The notes below the pieces were generated by a model. The model searched no databases. It was given only the letters and a program-made list of their open reading frames with translations, and was not told where the DNA came from. A stretch of DNA of 64,000 nucleotides, taken from contig NC_018240.1 in the NCBI RefSeq assembly GCF_000227135.1, forward strand, positions 441,411 to 505,410, given 5' to 3'. Below are positions 38,229-48,170 of this stretch, in pieces. Numbering within the stretch: the stretch's first letter is position 1; every line of letters begins with the position of its first letter. This stretch comes from Leishmania donovani. Lineage: Eukaryota; Euglenozoa; Kinetoplastea; Trypanosomatida; Trypanosomatidae. The position numbers and the translations under genes are program-made.

Positions 38229-41170
38229 GGCGCGCCGCGCGCTGGTGTTGTGTCGTAGTAAACGCTGGAGGAGCGGCCCAACTGCTGTTGCTGCTGCTGG
38301 ACAACTGGCGTGGAGGGTGTCGCCGTCGGCGCCGGCGAGATTCCTCTGTTGTCGAAGTCGGGAGCAGCCGCAGGTCCGCAGCTCTGATAGCGCGTTTCGT
38401 AATGCGGAGGCGTATGGTCCACACCACTACCGCTGGCCAGAAACGGGGCGTCGTGCGGTTCCTCAAGACAGAACTGCTGCTGCTGCTCGTTGGGTTCGTG
38501 CGGCACGCCGTTGCGGTCCGAGACAAGGTGCGTTTGATCGCCAAGCTGGATCGTGTCCACAGAGAAGAAGCCCGGCAGCACATCCTGCGCCACGCGCTTA
38601 CGTGGCCCGCTCCAGTTGTGAGCCGCTGCATCTGCACTGCCGCCTCGCCCACCGTACGAACTTTGCGTGTGATATGACTGTTGCGGTGGCTGCTGCCGCT
38701 GATGATCGTACTGCTGTTGTGGCTGGGGTGCGTGCACATGCAGATGATGTGGTTGGGATGCGTACGAGTACGGCACCGGCGGTGGTGGATAGTGCTGCTG
38801 CTGGGTATGCGGGTGATGCTGCGGCGGCCCGGCGTATGCCTGGTACGCGTACAGGCCGTGCGGCTCGAACGCTGGTGAGTATGGGTATCGATGATGTTGC
38901 TCTTGTTGTTGAGAGTTGACATGCTGCTGCAGATAATCGTATGCCTCGCGCTGGTGCTGCTGCTCTGGGCGAAGGTGCGGGTACCCCGACTGATACGCGT
39001 GCTCGCGCTGCTCATGGTCGTACTGCTGTTGTGGTTCAAACGGCTGGCAGTGTCCTGTTACCTCGTGTACCGGATGGGGATGAGGCTGCTGCTGTTGCCG
39101 CTGCTCGTACGACGGCGCATAGCTGTCGACACGCTGCACCTGATGTCGTTGTACATTGTGCTGCTGGAACGAGTAGTCATGCTGGGGGTCGTACGGCTGC
39201 TCGGACGGCGTCTGCTCGGACCCGTACTGCCGGTCAGCGGCTTCACTAGATACGTCTGCTGCATTGTCGCCAACCGCACAAGACGACGTCGATGTTGGTG
39301 CAGGCGCTTCCTCGTGGGCATACCGTGCAGTCTGCTGCGCCGCGCAGCCGCCGTAGGGGCCCTGGGGGTCGTAGAGGAAGTGCTCCCATGTGGACGACGA
39401 CGGCAGCTTAGCTGAGCCGCCAGTGGCGGCCCAGACCACGATGCCGTCATGAGTACCTCGCGACACATCCGCCATGCTCGACTTTACGCTCATCGTGTCC
39501 GAGTTCGCGACGGCGCAGTACCAAAACGAGGCGCCACTGCTCGCGGTGTTGCCGCCACCACCACCGCCGGCGCTGCCATTCGCGAGCGCCGAGGTGCTCC
39601 ACATTCGCATGTGCACGATGCTCGGCCCGGTCGGGGCCGTCGTTGCGGAGGGGGAGCGGTGACTCGTGAAGCTTGTCGTGCGCGGCACACCGCTCATCAA
39701 CGGCGTCGCTACAATAGCAGAGGTGTTGTACGGATCGTGCGTCCCGAAGCGTAGCGACGGACTTGGCGACTGCGAGTCGCATCGACTGAGTGCTGCGCCG
39801 CCGCGGTTGGCGGGCGACGTGGTCCCGCCCGCCCGGCCGCCGGCCACGCTGACAGCCACAGGCGATACGAGAGGGGAGGGCAGTGGCGCAATAAAGAGTG
39901 AATGGCGCACATGGTCGGTGCTCAGGCTCAGGTTGCTTGCGTTCATGGTGCTCCTGCTGCCTTGCGGAGCTGCGGCGTTGGGAGGTGGGACCGGGACGTT
40001 GTGGCTGGTAGGGATGGGGGTAGAGGCGGCGCTGGCGGCAGACGCGGCGGCCCCAGCTGCAGATGACCGAGATGCCGCTGAACTGCGCGCCGTGTGCGAG
40101 GGCGACGACGGCGGAGACGAGGAGGAGCGCGTGCTCGCTGCCGAATTTGCGTGAGAGGCAGTGCCGTCGTCTTCGCGAGGGCGATGTGCGTTTCGCGAAG
40201 ACCGCGTGGTCGCCCTTTCTACGGAGTCCGCGATGGTGGCGGTGACGTTACCGCCTGCGGTCGGGCGCTCAAATCGCGCGCCAGCGTGGCTGTTGTGATC
40301 TGACGCAGCTCTGTGATGCAGGTCCACCAGCCAACGCTCACCAGCACCGCCGACGATGTCATCGATAAAGGAGTTTTCTGCTCTGTCTCCCTCGACCTGA
40401 AAGGGGCTGGTTGGCACGCTGATGCTGTTGCGCCGGCGCGACCCGCCAATGGAAAAGTAGGTGAGCTGATTCGGCAGCGCAACGCCTTCTGGGCTCAGGG
40501 GCGACGTTGCTGCGACGACAGTCGGGGACGGCAGAGGCGTCACGGGGTGGCCAGTGTCAGTGACGATCATTGCCAGCCGAGCCGGTGCCGGCGGTGTCAC
40601 GAGCGCGTCGGAGGCGGAGGCCGGCGTCGTTGCGGAGGTTGGCGGCATACCAGCGGCGCGGAACACACGCGGAGGAAAGACGAGGAGGCTCTTATGCATG
40701 CCAGTGACCTGATGACTGCTGCTGCCGCCCGGAGACATGCTATGAGCGTTATGGGCGGATGAAATTTCACTGATGCTGCTGTGACTGAGTGGAGGGACAG
40801 AGGAGGGTGCTAAGGAAGACGAGCTGGTCACATCCGAAACGATAAGCGCAGCGCAGGTTGTCGCTATAGCCGACGTTGACCCCGTCGCACCGCCGCGAGA
40901 TGTCCTCCTTGCTGGGCCCCTGCTACCGCTGTTTTCTCCCTCGTCGTTGTTCTGCTCCTCGCCGCCACCTTGGTTCGTGCGGCCTGAGAGCGCACGCGGC
41001 CTGCCGTTGCTGACGGCACGCTTCACGGATATTGCAGGCGGCGAGAGTAGAGAGCCGCTGCGCATCGGTGGCGGCGATCCTCTGTGCCTCATCTCATAAG
41101 CACTGCTGCGCACTGGCGACAACTCGGAAGCGTTCCGACAACCCGATTTGGCTGACGACTGACGCTGCAT
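38171..41170 (-). CDS. Q/H-rich low-complexity hypothetical protein (5' part of a broken gene)
   Basis: The first in-frame ATG is at 41170 (MQRQSSAKSGCRNASELS) and the frame stays open to 38171, about 999 codons. The last ~20 codons, after the C6 run at 38223-38228, look out of frame. The N-terminal two thirds is Ser/Ala/Pro-rich and disordered, with many SP and RxxS sites. Between about residues 620 and 900 it is very rich in Gln, His, Tyr and Pro (HEVTGHCQPFEPQQQYDHEQ and similar). A more ordered stretch (VLPGFFSVDTIQLGDQTHLV) follows. No catalytic domain or membrane segment is seen. Prion-like Q/Y/H-rich composition suggests a condensate or RNA-granule protein, but this is inference. The complete product would be about 1430 residues if the shift and stop are errors. 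Confidence 0.7.
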   Translation of the reverse strand: MQRQSSAKSGCRNASELSPVRSSAYEMRHRGSPPPMRSGSLLSPPAISVKRAVSNGRPRALSGRTNQGGGEEQNNDEGENSGSRGPARRTSRGGATGSTSAIATTCAALIVSDVTSSSSLAPSSVPPLSHSSISEISSAHNAHSMSPGGSSSHQVTGMHKSLLVFPPRVFRAAGMPPTSATTPASASDALVTPPAPARLAMIVTDTGHPVTPLPSPTVVAATSPLSPEGVALPNQLTYFSIGGSRRRNSISVPTSPFQVEGDRAENSFIDDIVGGAGERWLVDLHHRAASDHNSHAGARFERPTAGGNVTATIADSVERATTRSSRNAHRPREDDGTASHANSAASTRSSSSPPSSPSHTARSSAASRSSAAGAAASAASAASTPIPTSHNVPVPPPNAAAPQGSRSTMNASNLSLSTDHVRHSLFIAPLPSPLVSPVAVSVAGGRAGGTTSPANRGGAALSRCDSQSPSPSLRFGTHDPYNTSAIVATPLMSGVPRTTSFTSHRSPSATTAPTGPSIVHMRMWSTSALANGSAGGGGGGNTASSGASFWYCAVANSDTMSVKSSMADVSRGTHDGIVVWAATGGSAKLPSSSTWEHFLYDPQGPYGGCAAQQTARYAHEEAPAPTSTSSCAVGDNAADVSSEAADRQYGSEQTPSEQPYDPQHDYSFQQHNVQRHQVQRVDSYAPSYEQRQQQQPHPHPVHEVTGHCQPFEPQQQYDHEQREHAYQSGYPHLRPEQQHQREAYDYLQQHVNSQQQEQHHRYPYSPAFEPHGLYAYQAYAGPPQHHPHTQQQHYPPPPVPYSYASQPHHLHVHAPQPQQQYDHQRQQPPQQSYHTQSSYGGRGGSADAAAHNWSGPRKRVAQDVLPGFFSVDTIQLGDQTHLVSDRNGVPHEPNEQQQQFCLEEPHDAPFLASGSGVDHTPPHYETRYQSCGPAAAPDFDNRGISPAPTATPSTPVVQQQQQQLGRSSSVYYDTTPARGAPGGLLQRLSCRCRVHHSGT

Positions 41171-43756
41171 TGCTGCAGCAGGGTACGTGGGCGGCCGAGG
41201 GGGAGAGGCAGAGCTGCCGAAACCCTCGTTACGCGACAAGGCAAACAAGGACGACCGCGACAACGCGGGGTAGCAATGCTGTCTCTCTCTCTCTCCTACC
41301 CCCGCCTCGACGGGTGCACGACAACCGTGGGAGCCACCGAGGAGAAGAAACGACGGCAACAACAACCAATCGACAGAGGGCAATGTATGGTGGGGAATGA
41401 AAACGTACGCGCCTCCCTCACCTCTCTTTTTTTTTCTTCGTTTGGTCCGCTGCTTTGCCAGCAAGCGCTGTGTGTGCGCGCGATGCAACCCTCTCCCGCG
41501 TTCTCGTGTCTCCCTTTATCCCGTCCTTCCTTCCTGCGATAGAAGCGAAGGGCGGCGGGTGGGGGAGGAGGAGGAGGATGAGGAAGAGGAGGAGGAAGAC
41601 GGGAGAAGGGGATGCAACACGAAAAGCGAAACACAAACAACAAAAAAACGAAGCAAACTCCCCCCTACACACACAAAAAATAGACGCACACACACACACA
41701 CACACACACGTATGGCGCACGCCAACAATGAATGAATACGCCGAAACCCCTCCAACAACAACAAAGAACTGAAAAGAAAAACGTTTTTTTTTTCGTGTGC
41801 ACAGACAGACCCGGCGTGGAGGAGGAAAAACGAAGACAACCGAAACACAGAAAGAAACCCCCACCAAACAAAAACCAGAGAGCTGGAGACAGGTGCAGCC
41901 AGCCCACCACGACCACGATGACGACAACGAAAAAGAGGAAAACGACGAATAGCTTAGCCAGCAAACGTGACACACAAACGCATGCACAACAAATACATGA
42001 ATAATAATAATAAACAACGCAAATAAAAAAAAACGGAACAACAACAAAATGTTTGGAAAAAAAATCAGGCCAGAAGTTACTTGTCGATATATATATATAT
42101 ATATATAGATGCGTGTGTATGTATAAGCGAGCGGATAATAACAAGAAAAAAAAGAAGGAGCGAGGCGAGGCGCGAGAGGCAAATCGGTAGAGAACGTGTG
42201 TGCGTGTGTGACAAGGTCGCTGTGTATCTGCTATGGAGGAAGAGGCCTTTCCACCTTTTTTCCCTGCTGCTCGTCCGCCGTGGTCTCCCTTCCCTGACAC
42301 CGGGTGTGCACGGTGTGAGCGGGGAGGTGGCGGAGAGAGAACAAGCCAACAAAAGGAGACGGGTGATGGCTAGCAATGTATGCGTATGAGCGCGTCACAG
42401 CAGATAGGAGGTTGGGGAGAGGTCAGTGGAGAAACAGAGCTTGAAAGAAGAAACACGCAGAGAGAAGGAGAGAGCGAGAGCAAGACAGTCGCTCACGTCG
42501 GCAATATGGTGGGGTGTATACGGATAAACATATATATATATATATCTTTATTTATGTGTGTCTGTGAAGGTGGGAGGGGGGGGGGTGGAGTGACGTGTGT
42601 GCAGCAGGTGTGGGTGGACGAGTGCGCTTGCTTGTGGTCCGTGTTCCTCTTCGCCTTCGAGATCGTCCACTCTGACGCGAAAGGCAGGGGAAAGAAGCGG
42701 GCCGTAGGCCGCAGGGGAGGGAGGGGAGGGGAGGGAGGGAGGGGGGGGGAAGGGGGGGGGGTGCGGTAGCGGGTCGAAGAGGGAGTGGGGTGCTCGGGAG
42801 GAGGGTAACGTCTTTCAGCTTTGCTGCTACGCAGATCCATAACGGAAAGAGACAATCAAGCGAAAAAAAAGGGGGGCTGTGCGTAGGAGGCGGTATGGTG
42901 GGTGGGCGGGCACCAAAAGCAGCGCATACGCACGCACGCGCAAAGACTTTGCTCTCCAGAATCGACTCAAGCGGAAAACGAAAACGTAAAAAGATATGGT
43001 AACGTGCGCACATGCGCACACCCGCATTCAGGCACGAAGACGACAGTAGAGGGACACACACACACAATGATGATCCGGCGAAGTGCAAGCAGCTGCAGCG
43101 ACGAGTTACACACACACACACACACGCACGCGCACACGACCCAACAAGGTGATCACGGGATCGGCTAAGACGAGAAGCAGGCTTCAGAAGCAGAGAGGGA
43201 AAAAAACAAACAAAAGGGAGGGCGGATGGACGATAGTGGTAGTGAGAGAGGGGGTGGAGCAAGAGCGGATGGGTTGGAGTGGTGTGGAGGTCGGTGCGCT
43301 GACCATTCTGCAAGAGCGGTGGTGGGGGCTGCTTTGGTAGTGAGCAATAAGGGAAGGGGAGGGGGGGGGGGCAAGTCCTACGCGAGGAGGACACAGAGGA
43401 GGTGAGACAGAAGGAAGGATGCTGTGGAGAGAGATGTATGGAGTTCAAGCAGTACAGCCCACCACAGCTCACAGCTACTCGCGGTAACATGATTGAAGCA
43501 TCATCTTACGTCCCCCTCTTCAACCCTTGTTGGGTACACCCTCGCCAACACGCGTTTTATACTCGAGCTCCTTATCCGCCTCCATCTTTTTTTCGTGTGG
43601 TGGCGTATTTTCGTACTGTTGTTGTCGTTCTTGTGTGACTGAGATGTTTTCCATTCTTAACACATCTGCCATGTCCGTTTTCTCATGCACGTGCGACTCG
43701 ACCACCCTTCCCCTCTCTCCTGATGACCAGGTGAGCACACGCTCTTCCGTGCAGTC
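41171..43756. other. Intercistronic region with TA microsatellites, no gene seen
   Basis: About 2.6 kb of simple sequence with (TA)n runs at 42087-42107 and 42531-42545, GA tracts and G-homopolymers around 42715-42765. A 312-codon minus frame (42552-43490) is Pro/Ser low complexity and a 72-codon frame (43520-43738) is unsupported. Confidence 0.6.
42087..42107. repeat. (AT)n microsatellite
   Basis: Twenty-one bases of alternating AT in the spacer downstream of the UEV gene. A second run follows at 42531-42545. Confidence 0.95.
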
Positions 43757-44330
43757 GTATCACAGGCTCCACTGCACACGCACACCACCCATTCTGTGTG
43801 TGTGTGTGGNNNNNNNNNNNNNNNNNNNNNNNNNNNNNNNNNNNNNNNNNNNNNNNNNNNNNNNNNNNNNNNNNNNNNNNNNNNNNNNNNNNNNNNNNNN
43901 NNNNNNNNTTTTTTTTCCAGCCCTGCCCATGCCGAACCACTTCGGGTGGTGACGGGGGTTCCCGTGCCCACGACGCAGAGAGGCCAGAGCGACCTGCGAC
44001 AGCGCACACGCTTGTGTCATCCATGTGATGGGCGAAGCCTCCGCGTGACTCGAACGCATCCCGCCCGACGCTCACTGCCTACTGGTGTGTGTGTGTGGGG
44101 TGGGTGGGTGGGGGCCTGGGACACCCCCGAGGGACGCAGCAGGTGGCGACCGGCAGAGAGGGTCTGCGTAGAGTGTGAGGCGGCGGCCGTGCTCAGCTGA
44201 CTGAGTCGGCGCACTGCTGTGCCGGCGTGTGTCTGCTGCTGCCTCTGCGCACGGCGCGGATGTGTGGGGCGGGGGTGCAGTGTGGCGTGTGGCCGGTGCT
44301 GTATGACCGAGAACGAATGCACGCGCGTTG
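43757..44330 (+). mobile_element. SIDER-like retroposon, copy B (antisense to transcription), gapped
   Basis: This is the same repeat as copy A in opposite orientation. It starts near GTATCACAGGCTCCACTG, contains a 99-N gap, resumes in a T-run plus CCAGCCCTGCCCATGCCG, and is nearly identical to copy A to ACGCGCGTTG. The terminal A-run of copy A is absent here; GCGCTCC follows instead. Copy A has only about 30-50 bases where the gap lies. The element would fall in the 3' UTR region of the UEV gene. Confidence 0.7.
43810..43908. other. Assembly gap (99 N)
   Basis: Exactly 99 N inside repeat copy B, between a GT run and a T homopolymer. Comparison with copies A and C indicates that only a few tens of bases are missing. 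Confidence 0.99.
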
Positions 44331-44728
44331 GCGCTCCAACGCGTCCGCTCCGCCCACGAACGTGCCAACCAATAGACGCATACACACAACCACAGCTCAC
44401 CTGCCTCTGCTGCACTGCGGCTGAATCTCCTGGCCGCCCAGGACGAGCCGTCTGCCGCCAAATCGAGGTCATGTGCCTCGCGGGCACGCCTCGATCCGAG
44501 TGGGCCGCCTTCAGGGCCCTGCTCCAGGGGGGAGGGGGCGGAAGCGGTGGCGTCTGTCGCGCGGGCAATAGCGGGTGGTCCGGGCGCATGCCGGATGAGC
44601 TCAAGGGGGAAGCTGGCCAGGCGCCGGTAAGGGCCCTCTGAGCCCCTGTGCCCTGCCTGCATGCCACGCCTCCGCCCTCAGTCGCCCCAAGCCGCGGCAC
44701 CCCATAATATGGTGCGGCGGCTCGCCAC

Positions 44729-45060
44729 ACGGGAATCTGGAGGACTCGCTGGCGCCATTCGGCATGCTCTCGTCACGCTTCCGGCGCCTGTGCCTCATCA
44801 GCCCACCCGGTCGGACGTGGGAGATGCCGCGTATTTCGCGCGCATGCACCTTTGGGCTGATTGGTGTGGATCTCTTCGCGTCTTTTCCGTCCATCATTCG
44901 TGCTCCTCTCACCTCTCGATGCCTTGTCTGGGCGTGAGGCACCATGCAAGCTGTGCTTGGCAGCGCGCGCGCGGTGCTCGCATTTTGCGCCTCACGCGGC
45001 CAGCTTCAGGACGGCGCTGTTGTCTGGGGGTGCGGAGGACGCTGTCTCCATCTTCCACGT
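44729..45060 (+). repeat. 332-base direct repeat, first copy
   Basis: This segment is identical base for base to 45160-45491 (offset 431). It runs from ACGGGAATCTGGAGG to CATCTTCCACGT and ends exactly at the first N of the gap. Identity up to the gap edge points to overlapping contig ends not merged during scaffolding, although a recent tandem duplication is possible. Confidence 0.9.
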
Positions 45061-45159
45061 NNNNNNNNNNNNNNNNNNNNNNNNNNNNNNNNNNNNNNNN
45101 NNNNNNNNNNNNNNNNNNNNNNNNNNNNNNNNNNNNNNNNNNNNNNNNNNNNNNNNNNN
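45061..45159. other. Assembly gap (99 N)
   Basis: Exactly 99 N between two identical 332-base copies. The gap may not exist biologically. Confidence 0.99.
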
Positions 45160-45491
45160 ACGGGAATCTGGAGGACTCGCTGGCGCCATTCGGCATGCTC
45201 TCGTCACGCTTCCGGCGCCTGTGCCTCATCAGCCCACCCGGTCGGACGTGGGAGATGCCGCGTATTTCGCGCGCATGCACCTTTGGGCTGATTGGTGTGG
45301 ATCTCTTCGCGTCTTTTCCGTCCATCATTCGTGCTCCTCTCACCTCTCGATGCCTTGTCTGGGCGTGAGGCACCATGCAAGCTGTGCTTGGCAGCGCGCG
45401 CGCGGTGCTCGCATTTTGCGCCTCACGCGGCCAGCTTCAGGACGGCGCTGTTGTCTGGGGGTGCGGAGGACGCTGTCTCCATCTTCCACGT
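45160..45491 (+). repeat. 332-base direct repeat, second copy
   Basis: Second copy of 44729-45060. It begins exactly at the last N of the gap and continues into unique sequence (CCGTCGAGGTCATGAGG) after 45491. Confidence 0.9.
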
Positions 45492-45720
45492 CCGTCGAGG
45501 TCATGAGGGGCGTGCGCCTGGATGGCTTCCCCGCATGTGCCTCGGCAGGTTGGACGCTGCCATGAGTCTGTGGCGGCGTGGGGTAATCCACCTCTTGAGC
45601 CCACACACCCTTGGCAGGAATGGGTGTTTCAAGTGGAAAGGGCCCGTGCAAAAACATGTGCCGGCGCACAAAGAGACCATAGCTTGCACATGTGCATACA
45701 CCCAAGAACATCAAGCATGC

Positions 45721-47027
45721 AGAGTTCAGCATAGTACAGCGCCCTGCTTATAGCGACACCTCCTCCTCGTCTTCACTAGTAATGTTGGTGGCCGCTTTCT
45801 GCCGTACGTGGCAAGCTCCGCTGCTCACGCAAGGCAACCACAAGAGAGAAGAGACGGGCTCTGGCCAGCAGTGAAGAGGCAGAACGAGGTGTGGGTATCG
45901 AGAGACAGAGGAGAAGAGAGCCCTGCGGGGGCACACAAAGCAACAACAAGAAAAAAAAAGAAAAGACACACAGCACATCGACGGGAGAGAATTCGGCCCA
46001 CGCATCCTCCTCTTGCGCATATTTTCATGGAAAACATAAGCGAGGGGAGGAGAGAAGCGCTATGTCAGACTGGGGAGAAGCCCAAGCCACCGCGATGACA
46101 CGGCATGTGGCAGACAAACTGTAAATACAGAGATACATGCACACAAGCACACGCGCACACACACACACAAACACACTGAAGAAAAACAAAGAACAGATGA
46201 ACACGAAGGGGGGAAAGCGTCGGTGTATATATATATATATATGCGGGTGAGTGGGCGGGTGTATATATATGTGCATATACATATAGATGTGGGTGTGGGT
46301 GTTGGGCGCACAAGCAAAAGACACAGAACGGCACAGAGCTGGACACATCGGCACCCCCCACGCCCTAACGTCGATGCCCTTCATTTTGTTAGCGGTCGTT
46401 GCAGAGCGATTGGGCCCGAGAGTGCAGGCACGTGGTGCCACTGGTCATCATGCGGGGAGGGGGAGGAGGGAGGAGTGCGCCCGTCTCTGTCTTCATATCT
46501 CTGCTGATTGTCTTTCCCTCTCCACACACCACCGCGTCTGCGCGCTGTCGTTCGTTCTCACCGCATTTTTCTTCTTGTTCATCCACTATTTCCTTACTCC
46601 GCTCCCGCTCAGTCGATGCTCCCCACCTTCTCCCATCAACGCCGCAAAGGACTGGCATCGAAGGCAAGAGAACAGCGCCACAGTGGTGCCCACCTCCTGC
46701 GATGGTGCCGACTTTCTTGCAAGTAGAGAACTCAAAGAATCACGGAGGCGGAGAAGACCCCAGAGGCACACACGACCATCACGGGATGATGTAAAGAGGG
46801 GGAAGGTTTCGGACGAGCGGGAAGCGGCCCGCGGCGCTCCGCCGACGCTGCTGAGCGAGCGCTAGCTATTTTTCTGCTGTGCATTCGCTGAAGAGTGCTT
46901 GCGAATGAGCGTGTGTGTCTGCGGAGGTGGTGAGAGCGCAGCTCACGGTTTCGCAGATACGGAAAAGCACAGAGTCAATGAACAGTGGCGCCGCCTCGCA
47001 CTATTACACCCGCCGGCAGGCACACTC
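45721..47027. other. Intercistronic region, no gene seen
   Basis: About 1.3 kb downstream of the UEV stop. It contains CA runs and TA runs at 46226-46242 and about 46261-46285. Open frames (such as 46389-46667, minus) have no recognised domain. It should include the 3' UTR of the UEV mRNA. Confidence 0.55.
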
Positions 47028-47444
47028 TTAGTACATAGACCCTTCCGGTGGCTGCACCAGCTTGCGGTTCTGTGGCTGCGCCATCTCCTTCCGAAGCTCC
47101 GACAGGCACATTTCCATCGTTGTTCGGCGGTCCCAGCTCTTGAAGACGTGAAACTTCTCGCGATTCACCGTACCATCGGGGTCGACGCAGGGCAGGTTCA
47201 CCTTGCTGAGGAAGCGGATGTGCGGCGGCACTTTCGGGTAGTTCTCATCGCAGTAAATCTCAAGCGACAGAATGCGGTACTCGAAGGCGGTGCTAGGGGG
47301 GCCTACAATGGTGCCGTTCCAGTAGTGGAAGAAGATGTCAGCCGTGTCACGCAGACCCACAGAGACGTTTTGGTTGCTTCCTGTGCCCTTCTCGCCGGTC
47401 TCTAGCTCCTCCAGCAGGCGAAAGTTACGCGGCACCTCGACCAT
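47028..47444 (-). CDS. Ubiquitin-conjugating enzyme E2 variant (Mms2/Uev1 type)
   Basis: The product is a 138-residue protein starting MVEVPRNFRLLEELE at 47444, the normal size for Mms2/Uev1. Near-identical family signatures are VPRNFRLLEELETGEKG, GTIVGPPSTAFEYRILSLEI, YPKVPPHIRFLSKVN and the C-terminal QPPEGSMY. The HPN motif and active-site cysteine of catalytic E2s are missing, as expected for UEVs. Such proteins pair with Ubc13 to build K63-linked ubiquitin chains in DNA damage tolerance and signalling. Upstream codons in the open frame are not used, because a splice acceptor lies 41 bases before this ATG. Confidence 0.96.
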   Translation of the reverse strand: MVEVPRNFRLLEELETGEKGTGSNQNVSVGLRDTADIFFHYWNGTIVGPPSTAFEYRILSLEIYCDENYPKVPPHIRFLSKVNLPCVDPDGTVNREKFHVFKSWDRRTTMEMCLSELRKEMAQPQNRKLVQPPEGSMY

Positions 47445-47484
47445 CGTCGTAGGCTTGCGGGTCAACTGCAAGTGAATACCTTGT

Positions 47485-47486
47485 CT
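47485..47486 (-). promoter_or_regulatory. Predicted spliced-leader acceptor for the UEV gene
   Basis: On the minus strand CTTCTCCCTCGGTGGCC then TTTTCCTC precedes AG at 47485-47486, 41 bases before the ATG at 47444, with no ATG between. A second possible AG lies about 20 bases nearer the start. Confidence 0.5.
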
Positions 47487-47855
47487 GAGGAAAAGGCCAC
47501 CGAGGGAGAAGAGCTCGCACCAGTGCAGCAACAAGAGCGCACGGCAGCCAAAATGACCGAAGCCGCAGAGGAGGGAGGCAGTGGAGGGGTGTCGTAACAC
47601 GCACACGAGAGGAACCTGCAAGAAAGCCACGTTACTCCGAGAGAGAACTCTGAGAACGAAGGATCAAGTCGGGTAAGGGATGGAATCGGGCGTAAGGTCT
47701 AAGTGGCGGAAAGAAAAGAGATATGGCAAAGCCGAGCTGCTGCGGAACAACAGCATACGCATGCGGGGCGCGTCCACCGCAGCGCGCACGCAGAGAGGGA
47801 GAGGAAGAGACGGGTAACGGCGAGGGTGGAAGTGCGAGCATGGCCAGCACAACGG

Positions 47856-48071
47856 CTACGCCTTTCCTAGATCGGATGCAACGGCGAGCGCGCGGTTTGC
47901 CTTCACAAGACGCAGCAATGCAGCTCTTTCCGCAGGGCTGAGTGGTTGCTGCGGATGCGACGCAACGCTAGAGCGAAGGCATCTCATTCGCTCCAAAAAA
48001 GCGGCGCAAACATCCAAACGGACTGTCCGCTGAGGCCACCGCCGTGTGCGAAGACCCGCGCCGCCGCTCAT
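47856..48071 (-). CDS. Possible small protein, 71 residues
   Basis: An ATG-started frame between the UEV gene and the repeat copy C. The product is MSGGAGLRTRRWPQRTV with an N-terminal basic part, then LDVCAAFLERMRCLRSS and a helical C-terminal half (LSPAERAALLRLVKANRALAVAS). Unlike the surrounding simple sequence it has balanced amino acid composition and GC-rich third positions. Possible AG acceptors lie within 30 bases upstream, but the pyrimidine tract is weak. No family is recognised. It could be a genuine short gene missed by length cut-offs or a chance frame. Confidence 0.4.
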   Translation of the reverse strand: MSGGAGLRTRRWPQRTVRLDVCAAFLERMRCLRSSVASHPQQPLSPAERAALLRLVKANRALAVASDLGKA

Positions 48072-48170
48072 ACGCCGCGACTGCGAAACTGGAAACCTTT
48101 ATAACCGCTTCTAATTGTTTTGACTGTCTCTGATACTTTGTTTGTCCTCATGACAAGGGACACCTCACCG

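Larger units (their letters stand above)
44331..45720. other. GC-rich non-coding block, possibly a further degenerate repeat
   Basis: Unlike the usual simple-sequence spacers, this block has complex, GC-rich sequence right next to repeat copy B. Frames here look protein-like in composition but have no recognisable domain and run across a gap. It may be another diverged retroposon. It contains the duplicated 332-base segment listed separately. Confidence 0.4.

Noticed and set aside
42552..43490. 312-codon minus-strand open frame
   Set aside because: It is dominated by Pro, Ser and Leu from pyrimidine-rich simple sequence.
43520..43738. 72-codon minus-strand frame next to repeat copy B
   Set aside because: It is Glu/Lys-rich but short, overlaps the repeat boundary, and has no family or splice signal.
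44661..45565. Long + strand frames across the 99-N gap
   Set aside because: They include runs of unknown residues and the duplicated 332-base segment, so they are products of the gap and duplication.
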